A DNA stretch of 64,000 nucleotides from Stutzerimonas sp. S1. Lineage in GTDB: Bacteria > Pseudomonadota > Gammaproteobacteria > Pseudomonadales > Pseudomonadaceae. The stretch covers positions 1-64,000 of the forward strand of contig NZ_JAOEIY010000001.1 in assembly GCF_025966695.1 (NCBI RefSeq), given 5' to 3'. Below are positions 44,728 to 53,873 of the stretch, piece after piece. Every line of letters begins with the position of its first letter. Position 1 is the stretch's first letter. Below the pieces are notes generated by a model. That model did not search any database and had not been told where the DNA came from. It saw nothing but the letters and a program-made list of their open reading frames with translations. The translations under genes and the position numbers were made by a program.

Positions 44728-45099
44728 TCACTGAATCGTTACTGGGGTTGCGTGTATGCCTTTTGCCCTCTGTGCCAACAGCCAATCCAGTGACAGGCGC
44801 CCGTCTTCTTTGAAAGTCACAATAACGTACAAGCTGCCCGTGGCGGTAAACAGCGCCCAAAACCCGCCTTGCTCATGAGCTTTCAGTACATCGGAGGTCC
44901 GAACCCGGTGACCGTCCTGGAACCTTCCATACACATCCGCCCGCACGTGACGATGAACCACGCCGATACAACAGCCTGCGATTAAATAAGCGTCCGTGAG
45001 ATACGCCGTAACTTCCCTACCAAAAGACATATCCATTGCTCGCGACAACGCGTCAGATACATCACGTGTTTGGTCGATACTTCGTTTAGTTGAACTCAT
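44728..45099 (-). CDS. Small hypothetical protein, DUF6957-like
   Basis: 123 aa protein. Its C-terminal half (GRFQDGHRVRTSDVLKAHE, then FTATGSLYVIV) lines up with the protein encoded at 45467-45871 (NRFQEGDWVRTTQLIEFAD, then RTRNTRYVLAG), so the two are diverged paralogues; I associate the pattern with the Pseudomonas DUF6957 family from memory. A TTG start at 45168 overlapping the previous gene is possible. Function unknown. Confidence 0.55.
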   Translation of the reverse strand: MSSTKRSIDQTRDVSDALSRAMDMSFGREVTAYLTDAYLIAGCCIGVVHRHVRADVYGRFQDGHRVRTSDVLKAHEQGGFWALFTATGSLYVIVTFKEDGRLSLDWLLAQRAKGIHATPVTIQ

Positions 45100-45152
45100 C
45101 ACGTCAGCACCCAAATTCGGATCAACACTCGTTGCCTCCCCCCGACTAACGG

Positions 45153-45467
45153 CTAGCTGTCCAACCAATAATCGTCTCGAGCAATACGCCCAAACTTGTA
45201 GTCTTCATGCTGCGGGGCGTCGCCAAACAAATGATGTATGCGTCGCTCCTGTCGCAGGTACGCCAAGGTCATGAAGAAGCAGGTTTCACACATCCGTACG
45301 CGATAACGCTCACCGTCATGTCGCGCGCCGTATCCCCAGTGCGCTTGCAGCACACCGAACTGTTCGCCGTACCCAGGCACTCGCATGGAGGTACCACAGA
45401 CGTCGCAAGGCACATCGGGGGGTCGGTTGTCTGGTACGTCCATGCCCGCCAATATCTGACTACGCAT
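45153..45467 (-). CDS. Small protein with two CxxC knuckles
   Basis: 104 aa protein with C-D-V-C near residue 22 and C-E-T-C near residue 60, a probable four-Cys zinc site. Otherwise charged and soluble. ATG at 45467 overlaps the stop of the upstream gene (TGATG), so it is translated together with it, and it lies between the two paralogous small genes. No family recognised. Confidence 0.65.
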   Translation of the reverse strand: MRSQILAGMDVPDNRPPDVPCDVCGTSMRVPGYGEQFGVLQAHWGYGARHDGERYRVRMCETCFFMTLAYLRQERRIHHLFGDAPQHEDYKFGRIARDDYWLDS

Positions 45468-45871
45468 CAAAAAATCTTCAACACAGTAGTGAGCTCGGCG
45501 CTTTTGCAAGCCCCTGGGCCAGCAAGCACATATCGCGTATTGCGCGTTCTGAAAATGCACCCATCGGCAAACTCAATCAGTTGTGTTGTACGCACCCAGT
45601 CACCCTCTTGGAAACGGTTGGCACTGTCGTACAACACGCGGCCGGCATACACCATCGCGGGCTGTTGCCCGGACGCCTGTAACGTTTCTCGTATCGCGTC
45701 AGGCACGATGAGATCGATCCAGATCCAGTCACGCACAACACAGAAAGGCACCTCGTCATGCAACGCAGCCGCTGAACCACGCGCGTGCGCCTCTGCTAAC
45801 GACATCTCGATACCAGGCATTACCTCACCCGGGGCGTATAACAAATGAGATACTTTCTTTAAATCGTCCAT
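45467..45871 (-). CDS. Small hypothetical protein, DUF6957-like
   Basis: 134 aa protein: N-terminal APGEVMPGIEMSLAEAHARG, middle RDWIWIDLIVP, C-terminal RFQEGDWVRTTQLIEF and RNTRYVLAGPG. Paralogue of 44728-45099. GAGAGATGGT precedes ATG at 45871. First gene of a three-gene unit with the CxxC protein in the middle. Such genes occur in accessory DNA of Pseudomonas; role unknown. Confidence 0.65.
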   Translation of the reverse strand: MDDLKKVSHLLYAPGEVMPGIEMSLAEAHARGSAAALHDEVPFCVVRDWIWIDLIVPDAIRETLQASGQQPAMVYAGRVLYDSANRFQEGDWVRTTQLIEFADGCIFRTRNTRYVLAGPGACKSAELTTVLKIF

Positions 45872-46648
45872 ACCATCTCTCTATCTGAGCCATAGATGTC
45901 TAGAGGCAGAATCTGGGCAAAACGTCCCTACCTTGACAAACCTACCAAGTATGAAAAGCTTGTTTCCCAATGAGCGTCAGTTCTGACTATTAATATATGG
46001 CCTGAGTCTAAAAGGCGAGCAGCGCAACCCCATCAACCTTTATTATTAAACTAAGTACTTTATTCATCGATGCAAGCCTATGGCACGCCCCACTATGCTC
46101 AGCACTGGACAAAAAACAGCAACCTGAAACCAATGCAATAAAATAATCCAGCTCCAGCCACTGCTCGTCAAGCACTTTTAGAAAAGAAAAAGCCAACCAC
46201 TGACCATCGGTATTTGTAATACGTATATATTGACAAGGATTGCCAAAATTCACGCACCAGTAGAGCAAGAAGATAATCCTTATCGGACTTACCCTGGGCG
46301 CGGTCAATGACTATTTGAGATCAAGACATATCTCCACGGACGATGCGAGGCTGATCCAACCGGCTCGGAGTCGACTTTTCGAATTTTGAAATTTCGCACC
46401 GTTGGTAATCACCACAAGCGAGGCACGTCTGTGACGCGGAAGGGTACCGCGACTCCTCGCGACTGCTTAAATTGCAAACGAAAGCGGATGATCTGAGTAA
46501 TTTTTAGCGGGGGCAGGTTCGAGAAAGTCTGCGTACGCTAAGATCTGCTCACTAACACCTAGCTACCTATCTAGTGCACGCACGAAGCGCGTCACGCGTC
46601 GAGCGGTACGGCGGGGCCACAAAATGATGGAAATTATGGCTCAGCAAT
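45872..46648. other. A+T-rich region without a confident gene
   Basis: About 780 bp of low-GC DNA. A minus-strand frame at 46008-46307 (99 codons from TTG, or shorter from a TTG behind ATAAGGATTATC) is the only candidate; its product is Cys- and aromatic-rich and unlike anything I know, so I do not call it a gene. Confidence 0.45.
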
Positions 46649-46669
46649 AATTATGGCTGAGCCATAATT
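46649..46669. promoter_or_regulatory. Perfect 21-bp palindrome, orphan operator candidate
   Basis: AATTATGGCT-G-AGCCATAATT, with a partial extra copy of the left arm (AATTATGGCTCAGC) at 46632-46645. This is the form of a dimeric repressor site, as at toxin-antitoxin or phage-type regulators, but no intact regulator gene adjoins it; a broken VapC toxin gene begins 105 bp downstream. Confidence 0.45.
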
Positions 46670-46773
46670 CCATATAACCGCAGCGTCACGGAAAAACCGC
46701 AATTATTTACAGCCTGCAATTGACCATGACAGCTGCCCCTCCAACGAGGGGAAAGACTAAGTAGGTTAGCTAA

Positions 46774-47096
46774 CTCGGGGCTGTGGAGATGATCGAGGAT
46801 CGCGCCAATGAGCTGTTCATCAGCGCCGCTAGCATCTGGGAAATCGGCCAAAACGCGATGGGCAAAGCCAGCTTTCAGTTCAATTCAGGAGTACTAAGAA
46901 GGTCTCTTCTGGACGGCGACTACAAGGAGCTGTCCATGACCAGCCGACACGCCATTACGGCTGCGGCCTCGCCTCTCCTTCACAGCGCCCATTTTATCGG
47001 ATGCTCATTGGACAAGCAGCTTCGGAAGGCTTCATCCTAGTAACCAATAATCATGCTATAGCGAAGTATTCGGGGCCAATCAAGCACGTCGGTTGA
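46774..47096 (+). pseudogene. VapC-type PIN-domain toxin, truncated and frameshifted
   Basis: The first frame (46774 to about 46995) reads IEDRANELFISAASIWEIG, ALGKASFQF-like and ELSMTSRHAITAA, typical of PIN-domain toxins. The family end (MLIGQAASEGFILVTNNHAIA) continues in a different frame from about 47002 to the TGA at 47094-47096. The N-terminal 25-30 residues with the first catalytic Asp are missing (stop at 46771-46773). No VapB antitoxin precedes it. Confidence 0.8.
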
Positions 47097-47136
47097 ATGC
47101 GCCAGCCTTCGATACCCTGTCGTAACGGGATGTCTA

Positions 47137-47754
47137 ATGACCATACAAGCCGTCATTTTTGATGCTTTCGGGACACTGATAAAGATTCAAGATGGGTCGC
47201 ATCCGTACCGACAGTTGATGAAGATCGGAAAGGCGCATGGGCGGCGCCCCCGCCCGGACGACGCGTCTTTCCTGATGAAATCTGCGATAACGTTGACGCA
47301 AGCCGCAGCGCATTTGGGGATCACTGCAAGCCCTGAACAATTGAGCACTCTGGAAACTGTCCTGGCAGATGAGATCGCAGCCGTTGAGGCATATCCTGAC
47401 GGGCTCGAAGCGGTGAAACTGCTCCAAGAGCAAGGCATTCGAATCGGTGTTTGCTCGAATTTGGCTTTCCCGTACCGGCAAGCCGTCCTGCGTTGCTACC
47501 CCATGCTAGACGCATATGCATTTAGCTGTGATTTAGGCGTAATGAAGCCCGAACCCACCATCTACAGTTGGATTTGCGATCAGCTTGGGGCGTCCCCGAC
47601 CGCATCGTGGATGATCGGTGACTCCCAACGTTGCGACCGAGATGGGCCAACGGCAGTAGGCATCCGAGGCTTTTTTGTTGACCGAAACAGCACCAACGGT
47701 GACTGCCCTGAATTGGTTACGTTCGCTCGTAAGGTATTGGCAACCGCGCGTTGA
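47137..47754 (+). CDS. HAD-superfamily hydrolase
   Basis: 205 aa haloacid-dehalogenase-like phosphatase. Motif I IFDAFGTL (nucleophile Asp9 and Asp as x+2 replaced by Ala-Phe context seen as D-A-F-G-T), motif II VCSNLA, motif III Lys in MKPEPTIY, motif IV MIGDSQRCD. Note that motif I is DxFGT, as in many HAD-IA phosphatases of the DAFGT type. It would act on a small phosphorylated metabolite. GGGATG lies upstream of ATG 47137. Stand-alone gene between the toxin pseudogene and the tRNA-like scar. Confidence 0.82.
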   Translation: MTIQAVIFDAFGTLIKIQDGSHPYRQLMKIGKAHGRRPRPDDASFLMKSAITLTQAAAHLGITASPEQLSTLETVLADEIAAVEAYPDGLEAVKLLQEQGIRIGVCSNLAFPYRQAVLRCYPMLDAYAFSCDLGVMKPEPTIYSWICDQLGASPTASWMIGDSQRCDRDGPTAVGIRGFFVDRNSTNGDCPELVTFARKVLATAR

Positions 47755-48052
47755 GCGAGCGATGTCAGCCCCATCCATTTTTGCACCTCGCGATTGAAAC
47801 CTGGAATCACACCAGGCAATCCTGCTCCATGAACCTCGAACCGCAGTCAAGATAAGACCGTAAATTGAGTTGAGGTGATTATGATCGGGTGCCAACGGGA
47901 ACACCTTAGAAACCCAAGACGCCTCCCTAGATCATCGGTAACTTCAAACTCAGGAGCGTTTGGCTTCAACGCAGCCTAAACCCAACCGACTGCGGGCAGC
48001 TCTACTCGCCAACGCACGCAAAGCCACTCTCACAGATAGGTGAATGCGATGC

Positions 48053-48080
48053 TTGACAAGGTTCGAAAGGTTCATATACT
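48053..48080 (+). promoter_or_regulatory. Strong sigma-70 promoter, stable-RNA type
   Basis: TTGACA (48053-48058), 16 bp, TATACT (48075-48080), followed by CGCGCT. This near-consensus form is typical of tRNA and other stable-RNA genes. It points into the region with the tRNA/tmRNA 3'-like end. Confidence 0.7.
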
Positions 48081-48160
48081 CGCGCTCACTGTGAGCAATC
48101 CAACAAATCAAGGTTTCCTGCATAATGCGCTGAAGCCTTGATTTGGCCGGGATATTGAAG

Positions 48161-48190
48161 TTTGGGATTCAAATCCCCCCGGCTCCACCA
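48161..48190 (+). other. tRNA/tmRNA 3'-end-like sequence, probable integration scar
   Basis: The sequence has a T-loop-like TTCAAAT inside a GGGATT/AATCCC stem and ends CCGGCTCCACCA, the acceptor end found in Pseudomonas tmRNA. The body of a tRNA or tmRNA is not found upstream within the space after the promoter, so this is likely an att half-site left by an integrated element, not a working gene. Confidence 0.55.
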
Positions 48191-48195
48191 AACAC

Positions 48196-48229
48196 AAAGC
48201 CCCGAGAATCGAAAGATTCTCGGGGCTTT
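48196..48229 (+). terminator. Strong rho-independent terminator
   Basis: Perfect 15-bp stem AAAGCCCCGAGAATC/GATTCTCGGGGCTTT with a GAAA tetraloop and following T residues, directly after the CCA-like end. Symmetric, so it may work in both directions. Confidence 0.9.
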
Positions 48230-48379
48230 TCTTTGCACTGTCGAAAGACGGTTGAAGGTCTTCAGCGAGCAGTGCCGCGCCTTTGCCTAGACAAGCGCCT
48301 GCGCCTCTGCCGGTAACCTAGCGCGCAGCTCTGGGCGAGACACTAATCACATGCGCTGGTCCTCACAGCGCAGGCGTAG

Positions 48380-49300
48380 TCACTCCTCGGAAAAGTAGTC
48401 GCTGTCGATCTGCTTGACCTCATACACCTGCTTAACGCTCACGCCGAGGTTGTGTTCGACCATCAGGCGGGCGAGCTCGATGCCGTCGATCAGCACGACC
48501 TTGATTTCCAGACCGAGCGCCGCGTCCTTCGCGCCATTAGAGAAGTCCGAGGTGGTGATGAATACGCCCTTGCGCGCTCGCTTTCGCGTCAGTGCGCCGA
48601 TGAACTTGTCGATCTCTGGGCGGTGCACGGTGTTGGCCCAGCGTTTAGCTTGCAGGTAGATCACATCCAGCCCGAGCTTGTCTTCCTTGATAATGCCGTC
48701 GATACCGTCGTCGTTCGTGAGCTGGGTCGCTTTGCCGGCCTCCTTTCGCGAACCGCCGTAGCCCATGGCGATCATCAGATCGACCACTACCTGCTCGAAG
48801 AAGCTCGGCGTAGCAGCCCGAACCTGCGCCAGCAGTTCGTCTGCCAGGGATTGCTGCAACGCCTGATAGGCTTCGGCCAACTGCTCATCCGGCGTGGTTT
48901 CGGCCAGATCGCTGCCTACAACGACGGCGGCATCTGGAACCTGCGGTTTAGCCGTATGGAAGTCGGCGAACTCCGGAAACTGCTTCAGCCAGCTCACGGT
49001 GATTCGCTCCGGACCAGTTGCAAGCGCCTCCCGCCCCCGATCGGTGATCTGCACCATTCCCTTGCTCGGAATCGTCAGCAGGCCAGCCTTGTTCAGATAG
49101 GTTCTGGCCCAGCCCACCCGGTTGTTTATCACGGTCTGATTTCCCGAAGGCAGCCGTTCCTTGCGCTCTTCTTCCGTTAGCTGGAATACATCGGCGATGC
49201 GCACACGCAGGGCGCCAAGCCGCAACGGCACGCCGTCGCCAACCGCCTGCAGCACCGGTCGCATGACACTTTGAAAATCCGGAATTGCCATCCTGAGCAT
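48380..49300 (-). CDS. mrr: Mrr-family restriction endonuclease
   Basis: 306 aa type IV restriction enzyme that cuts methylated foreign DNA. N-terminal winged-helix Mrr_N domain (LTEEERKERLPSGNQTVINNRV region) and a C-terminal PD-(D/E)xK nuclease domain with DDGIDGIIKED, then VIYLQAKRW (Gln-x-Lys form of the catalytic motif) and GVFITTSDFSNGA. Thirty-one bases after hsdR, it closes the restriction operon. Confidence 0.9.
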   Translation of the reverse strand: MLRMAIPDFQSVMRPVLQAVGDGVPLRLGALRVRIADVFQLTEEERKERLPSGNQTVINNRVGWARTYLNKAGLLTIPSKGMVQITDRGREALATGPERITVSWLKQFPEFADFHTAKPQVPDAAVVVGSDLAETTPDEQLAEAYQALQQSLADELLAQVRAATPSFFEQVVVDLMIAMGYGGSRKEAGKATQLTNDDGIDGIIKEDKLGLDVIYLQAKRWANTVHRPEIDKFIGALTRKRARKGVFITTSDFSNGAKDAALGLEIKVVLIDGIELARLMVEHNLGVSVKQVYEVKQIDSDYFSEE

Positions 49301-49331
49301 TACTCCTGAGTGCTGTGTAGTTGAAAGGACC

Positions 49332-52300
49332 TCACAAGCCGGTCGACGAGCGATCCCCGCCAGCCAGCGCCTTCAGCATCTTGTAGATCACCAACGCAAA
49401 CGCCCGGCTCTTGGTCTCGTTATCCAGCACTTCGAGCGAGAGTTTCTCGTGATCAGTCATGGCGTCCAGCACGGTATCGATCACCCGTTTTGGCAGCAGC
49501 CCGTGCATCACTTGATCTACCGAGTGGTTGTTCACTTGCGCCATGACATCTTCCTGGCGACTGATGCGCTCGGCGATGCCGGTGAGAAAGTGCAGCTGAT
49601 CTTCATCGCTGACTTCGGCACCGAAGATATCGTTCAGCGCATCGATGATTTCCGACAGCCGCTTCTTCTCCGGATCGTGTGGCTTGCCGCTGCCCACATC
49701 GCTGCCGGGCTTGAGCGTGTAGTCGCCACCTTCCTCGCTCAGGCGCAGCTGGTGCTCGGCACGCTTGCTGAGACGGTAATGGGTCAGTTGCAGCTCGCCG
49801 ACATCCACGTCGTCCTGTTGCAGGCGGTCGACGCGCAGCAGCGGGTGCAGGTGCTTGGCGAATACGCAGAGCTGCTCCAGCTCGCGATCCTCGTAGGGGA
49901 CGATCTGCGAAAGGAATTCGTACAGGCGCACAAAGCTCTGCAGGTTCTTGCGGAACAGGTCGAGCTGGTCTACCTGCTCGCCCGCCTCCTTCAGCGCGTG
50001 CTCGGCTTTCTTCAGCCCGGCACTGTCGCCGTTGGCCTCGGCGGTGCGCTTGTAATCCAGCGCCTGCTGGCGCGACTCGACGCTGAAGGCGTAACGCTTG
50101 GCGAAGCGCTCCTTGGCCGGCTGGCAGTAGTAGCTGAGCTTGCTGGCGGCGGCCTTCGGGTCGAAGAAGGCCAGGGCGAACGCCTCGACCTCCTGCCAGT
50201 GATAGATCCCTTCGGCATCGAGCTTTTTCTGCAGGTCATAGATGATCTGCGGGTCGGTGACGTCGCTCAGCTCCGCCTTGGTGTAGTACGGCAGAAAGGC
50301 GTCAAGGATGTCCTGCGGCTCGTTGAAGAAGTCGAGGATGAACGTCTGCTTGGCCGGGAAGGTGCGGTTCAGGCGCGACAGCGTTTGCACGCAGTCCACG
50401 CCCTGCAGCTTCTTGTCCACGTACATGGCGCACAGCTTCGGCTGGTCGAAGCCGGTCTGGTACTTGTTGGCGGCGATCATCACGTTGAAGTCCTGAGTGT
50501 CGAACGCGTCGGCCAGGTCGCGGCCATTCAGGCCGGCATTGAGCAGGCTGCTGTTTTCCGTCACTTCCTCGGGGATCACCTCATCGGGCAATACGCTGCC
50601 GGAAAACGCCACCAGCGGATGCACGTCGACGTAGCCCATCTGCTGCACGTAGGCCTTCACCGCCAACTGATAGCGCACGGCCTCCTGGCGGCTGCTGGTC
50701 ACCACCATCGCCTTGGCCTGGCCACCGAGCAGGTGGCGGATGTTGGTGCGGAAATGCTCGACGATGATCTCGACCTTCTTGTCGATGTTGTACGGATGCA
50801 GCCGCACCCAGCGCGCCAGCTTCATGCGCGCCTTCTTCGAGTCGACCTCGTCGTCTTCGCCGTCCGGGTGGGCGATCTTCCAGGCGGTGCTGTAGGTGGT
50901 GTAGTTCTGCAGCACATCGAGGATGAAGCCTTCCTCGATGGCCTGGCGCATGGAATACAGATGGAAGGCTTCGGGCTTGTTGCTGGCGCTTGGTGGCAGC
51001 GTCGGGTCTGGCACGCGGCCGAACAGCTCCAGAGTCTTGGCCTTGGGCGTGGCGGTGAAGGCGTAGTAGCTGATGCGCTCGTTCGGCTGGCGCGCCTGTA
51101 CGGCGGCGTCGAGCAGGTCTTCGGCGCTGATCTCCTCCGCCTCAAGCGCATCGCTGCCGAGAATCTGCTTGAGCTTGCTGGCCGAGGAGCCGGTCTGCGA
51201 GGAATGCGCCTCGTCAGCAATCACCGCATAGCGCCCCGAGGCGAGCTTGGGGTATTTCTCCAGCGCGTCAAACAGCGCCGGGAAGGTCTGGATGGTGACG
51301 ATGATGATGCGCGTCTGCTCGGCCAGCGCCTCGGCCAATTGCTCGGACTTGCTCTGGTTGCCGACGTCGCGGGTGATCGGCCGCACCACGCCCTGGGCGT
51401 GCTCGAACTGGTAGATGGTGTTCTGCAGCTGGCTGTCCAGCACCGTGCGGTCGGTGACCACGATCACCGAACTGAACAGCCGCTGGCCGTCATCGCTGTA
51501 CATCGAGGCGAGCTGGTGAGCGGTCCAGGCGATGGAGTTGGACTTGCCGGAACCGGCGCTGTGCTGGATCAGGTAACGCTTGCCCGGCCCTTCGGCGTGA
51601 GTGGTCTGGATCAGCTGGTTGACCACATCCCATTGGTGGTAGCGCGGGAAGATCATCGTCTCCCTGGTGGTCAGCGTGCCGTCGAAGCCCTCGCTGGTTT
51701 TCTTGTCCAGGTGCAGAAAGCGCCCAAGCACCTTGAGCCAGGCATCCGGCTGGAACAACTGCTGCCACAGGTAGCCAGTGGCGTACTGGCTGTCGTCAGC
51801 CGGCGGTGGGTTGCCTGCGCCGCCTTCCGCGCTGCCGAGGTTGAACGGCAGGAAGAAGGTGTCCTTGCCGTCCAGTTTGGTGGTCATCGCCACTTCGTTC
51901 TGGCCGACCGCGAAATGCACCAGCGCGCCGCGTTTAAAGGTCAGCAGCGGCTCGGGCTTGCGTGTCAGCGGGTCTTTCACCGGGCGGTCGTAGCGGTATT
52001 GGCGCTTGGCATTTTCCACCGACTGCTTGAACTCGCTTTTCAGCTCCAGCGTCGCAGTGGGGATGCCGTTGACGAACAGCACCAGGTCCAGGCGCGGGTT
52101 GTAGCTCTGCCCGCTGCTGCCGGCCTCACGCGCATGCGGCGAATAGGACACCTCCGGCACCACCCGCAGGCGGTTGCACCGGTAACGCTTGAGGGTGTCC
52201 GGGTTCATGCCGTGATCGGGCTTGAAGCTGCACAGCTCGACCTTCACTGCCGGCAGCTTGAAGCCGTGGCGCAGCACATCCAGGGTGCCGTCCTGCTCCA

Positions 52301-52526
52301 GTTCGCGCACCAGCTTCTGTACCAGCACGGCTTCCGGGTTGTTCGGGTTGGCCTTGGCGAACTTGTCCCAGCGCTCCGGCCAAGCCTCCTTGAAGTAGCC
52401 GAGAAAGTCCTCGGTATACAGCGCCGTGCGCCGGTCATAGCCGCTGGCCGGGCCGGTGAGCCAGCCCTGGGCGACCATGGCGGTGATGATGTCCTGCTGG
52501 AATTGAGCTTCCTTGCTGTCCGCCAT
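49332..52526 (-). CDS. hsdR: Type I restriction enzyme R subunit
   Basis: 1064 aa motor/nuclease subunit. N-terminal nuclease region with LDLVLFVNGIPTATLELKS (PD-ExK form), P-loop SAGSGKSNS, DEAH-like ADEAHSSQTG, TATP in YAFTATPKA and later helicase motifs (QTLSRLNRTFP). Full family length. Its ATG follows the hsdS stop directly. It works with HsdM and HsdS to translocate and cut unmodified DNA. Confidence 0.94.
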   Translation of the reverse strand: MADSKEAQFQQDIITAMVAQGWLTGPASGYDRRTALYTEDFLGYFKEAWPERWDKFAKANPNNPEAVLVQKLVRELEQDGTLDVLRHGFKLPAVKVELCSFKPDHGMNPDTLKRYRCNRLRVVPEVSYSPHAREAGSSGQSYNPRLDLVLFVNGIPTATLELKSEFKQSVENAKRQYRYDRPVKDPLTRKPEPLLTFKRGALVHFAVGQNEVAMTTKLDGKDTFFLPFNLGSAEGGAGNPPPADDSQYATGYLWQQLFQPDAWLKVLGRFLHLDKKTSEGFDGTLTTRETMIFPRYHQWDVVNQLIQTTHAEGPGKRYLIQHSAGSGKSNSIAWTAHQLASMYSDDGQRLFSSVIVVTDRTVLDSQLQNTIYQFEHAQGVVRPITRDVGNQSKSEQLAEALAEQTRIIIVTIQTFPALFDALEKYPKLASGRYAVIADEAHSSQTGSSASKLKQILGSDALEAEEISAEDLLDAAVQARQPNERISYYAFTATPKAKTLELFGRVPDPTLPPSASNKPEAFHLYSMRQAIEEGFILDVLQNYTTYSTAWKIAHPDGEDDEVDSKKARMKLARWVRLHPYNIDKKVEIIVEHFRTNIRHLLGGQAKAMVVTSSRQEAVRYQLAVKAYVQQMGYVDVHPLVAFSGSVLPDEVIPEEVTENSSLLNAGLNGRDLADAFDTQDFNVMIAANKYQTGFDQPKLCAMYVDKKLQGVDCVQTLSRLNRTFPAKQTFILDFFNEPQDILDAFLPYYTKAELSDVTDPQIIYDLQKKLDAEGIYHWQEVEAFALAFFDPKAAASKLSYYCQPAKERFAKRYAFSVESRQQALDYKRTAEANGDSAGLKKAEHALKEAGEQVDQLDLFRKNLQSFVRLYEFLSQIVPYEDRELEQLCVFAKHLHPLLRVDRLQQDDVDVGELQLTHYRLSKRAEHQLRLSEEGGDYTLKPGSDVGSGKPHDPEKKRLSEIIDALNDIFGAEVSDEDQLHFLTGIAERISRQEDVMAQVNNHSVDQVMHGLLPKRVIDTVLDAMTDHEKLSLEVLDNETKSRAFALVIYKMLKALAGGDRSSTGL

Positions 52527-53873
52527 TTAGTTGGCCTCTGCTACTGCTAATTCGGGGGCTTGGATGCTGGTCGGTGGCTGCCAGCCGCGCACGTCGATTT
52601 TGCCGGTGACGGCGGCGGAGATTAGGGCGGAGCGGCGTTCTTGGAGCGTAGCTATTAAGTGCATGGACTCCGCCTGAAGCGCCTCGTACTTGACCTCAAT
52701 CGCTCTTAATTTTTGAACTATCGCATTAAGCTCAATCGGCGGGGGCACGGCCAAAACGGTGTTAGCCATATATTCATGTTCAATACTCTCCACTGTTGCC
52801 CCCTGCTTTCGCCATTCGAGCAAAATTGAAGGCTCAAATCCTTTGATAAGAAAGGATACGAACTCGGCCATGCCATCAACAATAAACCTAAGCGCCTTCA
52901 TATCTTGATTTAGCGAAACAGTGACGGTGTTAATCCCAACAGGAATAGTTCTTTGCAAAATACCTGAGCGAACCACAAGAAGTAGCGCACCAGGCTCAAC
53001 CATGTTGGTTGATGACTCAACTACAGCTGCCTCTGTGATTTTATCTTCTGTTTCAGCTATCCAAAACGTCTTCATGTCTTTAGGCGAAACCCATGGGATA
53101 TCGCCTTTCCAATAGTCAAGATTTTCCTTGGAGGGAGTGCCCCCTCCAGAGAATCGGCACTGATACTTCAAGGGTTCCAGAACCCAATGCGCCGGCACCT
53201 CGCCCAGCCACTCCACGCCGGAGTCTTTCATCGGCACCGCCGGGTCGAGGCCTTTGGTGACGGCGTGGGAGATCACAGCCTGGCGCTTTTCCTTGAGCAG
53301 CTCGATCAGGCGCTGCTGCTCTTCGATCAGCGCGTCGATGCGGGCGGTTTCGTGGTCGAGGAAGCGGGCGATTTGGGTTTGTTCTGAAAAAGAGGGCAAA
53401 TAGAGCTTCAACTTCAGAAAGTCATCGTTTGAAAGATGGGTTTGATTCACGCCATCGTCATTTTGCATAAGGCCCGGATGGCGATCTAACAAATGAAACA
53501 AAAATCGAGAATGCGCTTTTTTTGCAGTAATCCGACAGACTCGTTGATTGACTGCGTACTTTTGATTATCGCGAACGTAATACGCTCGAGCCAGCGCTCT
53601 GCCGTTTGGCAAATCGCTCATCACCATCAATATGTCATCTAGCGATGCCGGCGATAGATTGACTGTGCAGTTTTTTATGGTTTTCCCTGCTGTTGAAACA
53701 AACCTGGAGTTAACACAAATATAATCACCATCATCATCGACGTATGGCTCATGCGCCTTACCTTGGGCAAACGCAACAATATCCCCAAGTCGTTTTATAG
53801 ACCAGTCGCTAGGGACAATGCCTAAATAATCGATTCCTGAATCTTTAAGCTCTTGGTATCGAGGCAGACTCAT
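52527..53873 (-). CDS. hsdS: Type I restriction specificity subunit
   Basis: 448 aa DNA-recognition subunit with two target-recognition domains separated by the conserved helix [18 protein letters not shown] and a second copy of the helical spacer near the C-terminus. The TRD-coding stretches (about 52680-53160 and 53400-53850) are markedly richer in A+T than the spacers and flanking genes, the usual sign of TRD exchange. Overlaps hsdM by four bases (ATGA). Confidence 0.93.
   Translation of the reverse strand: MSLPRYQELKDSGIDYLGIVPSDWSIKRLGDIVAFAQGKAHEPYVDDDGDYICVNSRFVSTAGKTIKNCTVNLSPASLDDILMVMSDLPNGRALARAYYVRDNQKYAVNQRVCRITAKKAHSRFLFHLLDRHPGLMQNDDGVNQTHLSNDDFLKLKLYLPSFSEQTQIARFLDHETARIDALIEEQQRLIELLKEKRQAVISHAVTKGLDPAVPMKDSGVEWLGEVPAHWVLEPLKYQCRFSGGGTPSKENLDYWKGDIPWVSPKDMKTFWIAETEDKITEAAVVESSTNMVEPGALLLVVRSGILQRTIPVGINTVTVSLNQDMKALRFIVDGMAEFVSFLIKGFEPSILLEWRKQGATVESIEHEYMANTVLAVPPPIELNAIVQKLRAIEVKYEALQAESMHLIATLQERRSALISAAVTGKIDVRGWQPPTSIQAPELAVAEAN

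Noticed and set aside
46008-46307. 99-codon minus-strand frame
   Set aside because: Weak TTG start, A+T-rich, no recognisable domain; described only as part of a non-coding region.
49449-52550. 1033-codon plus-strand frame
   Set aside because: Exactly opposite hsdR, composition-biased and without a ribosome binding site; hsdR is motif-supported.
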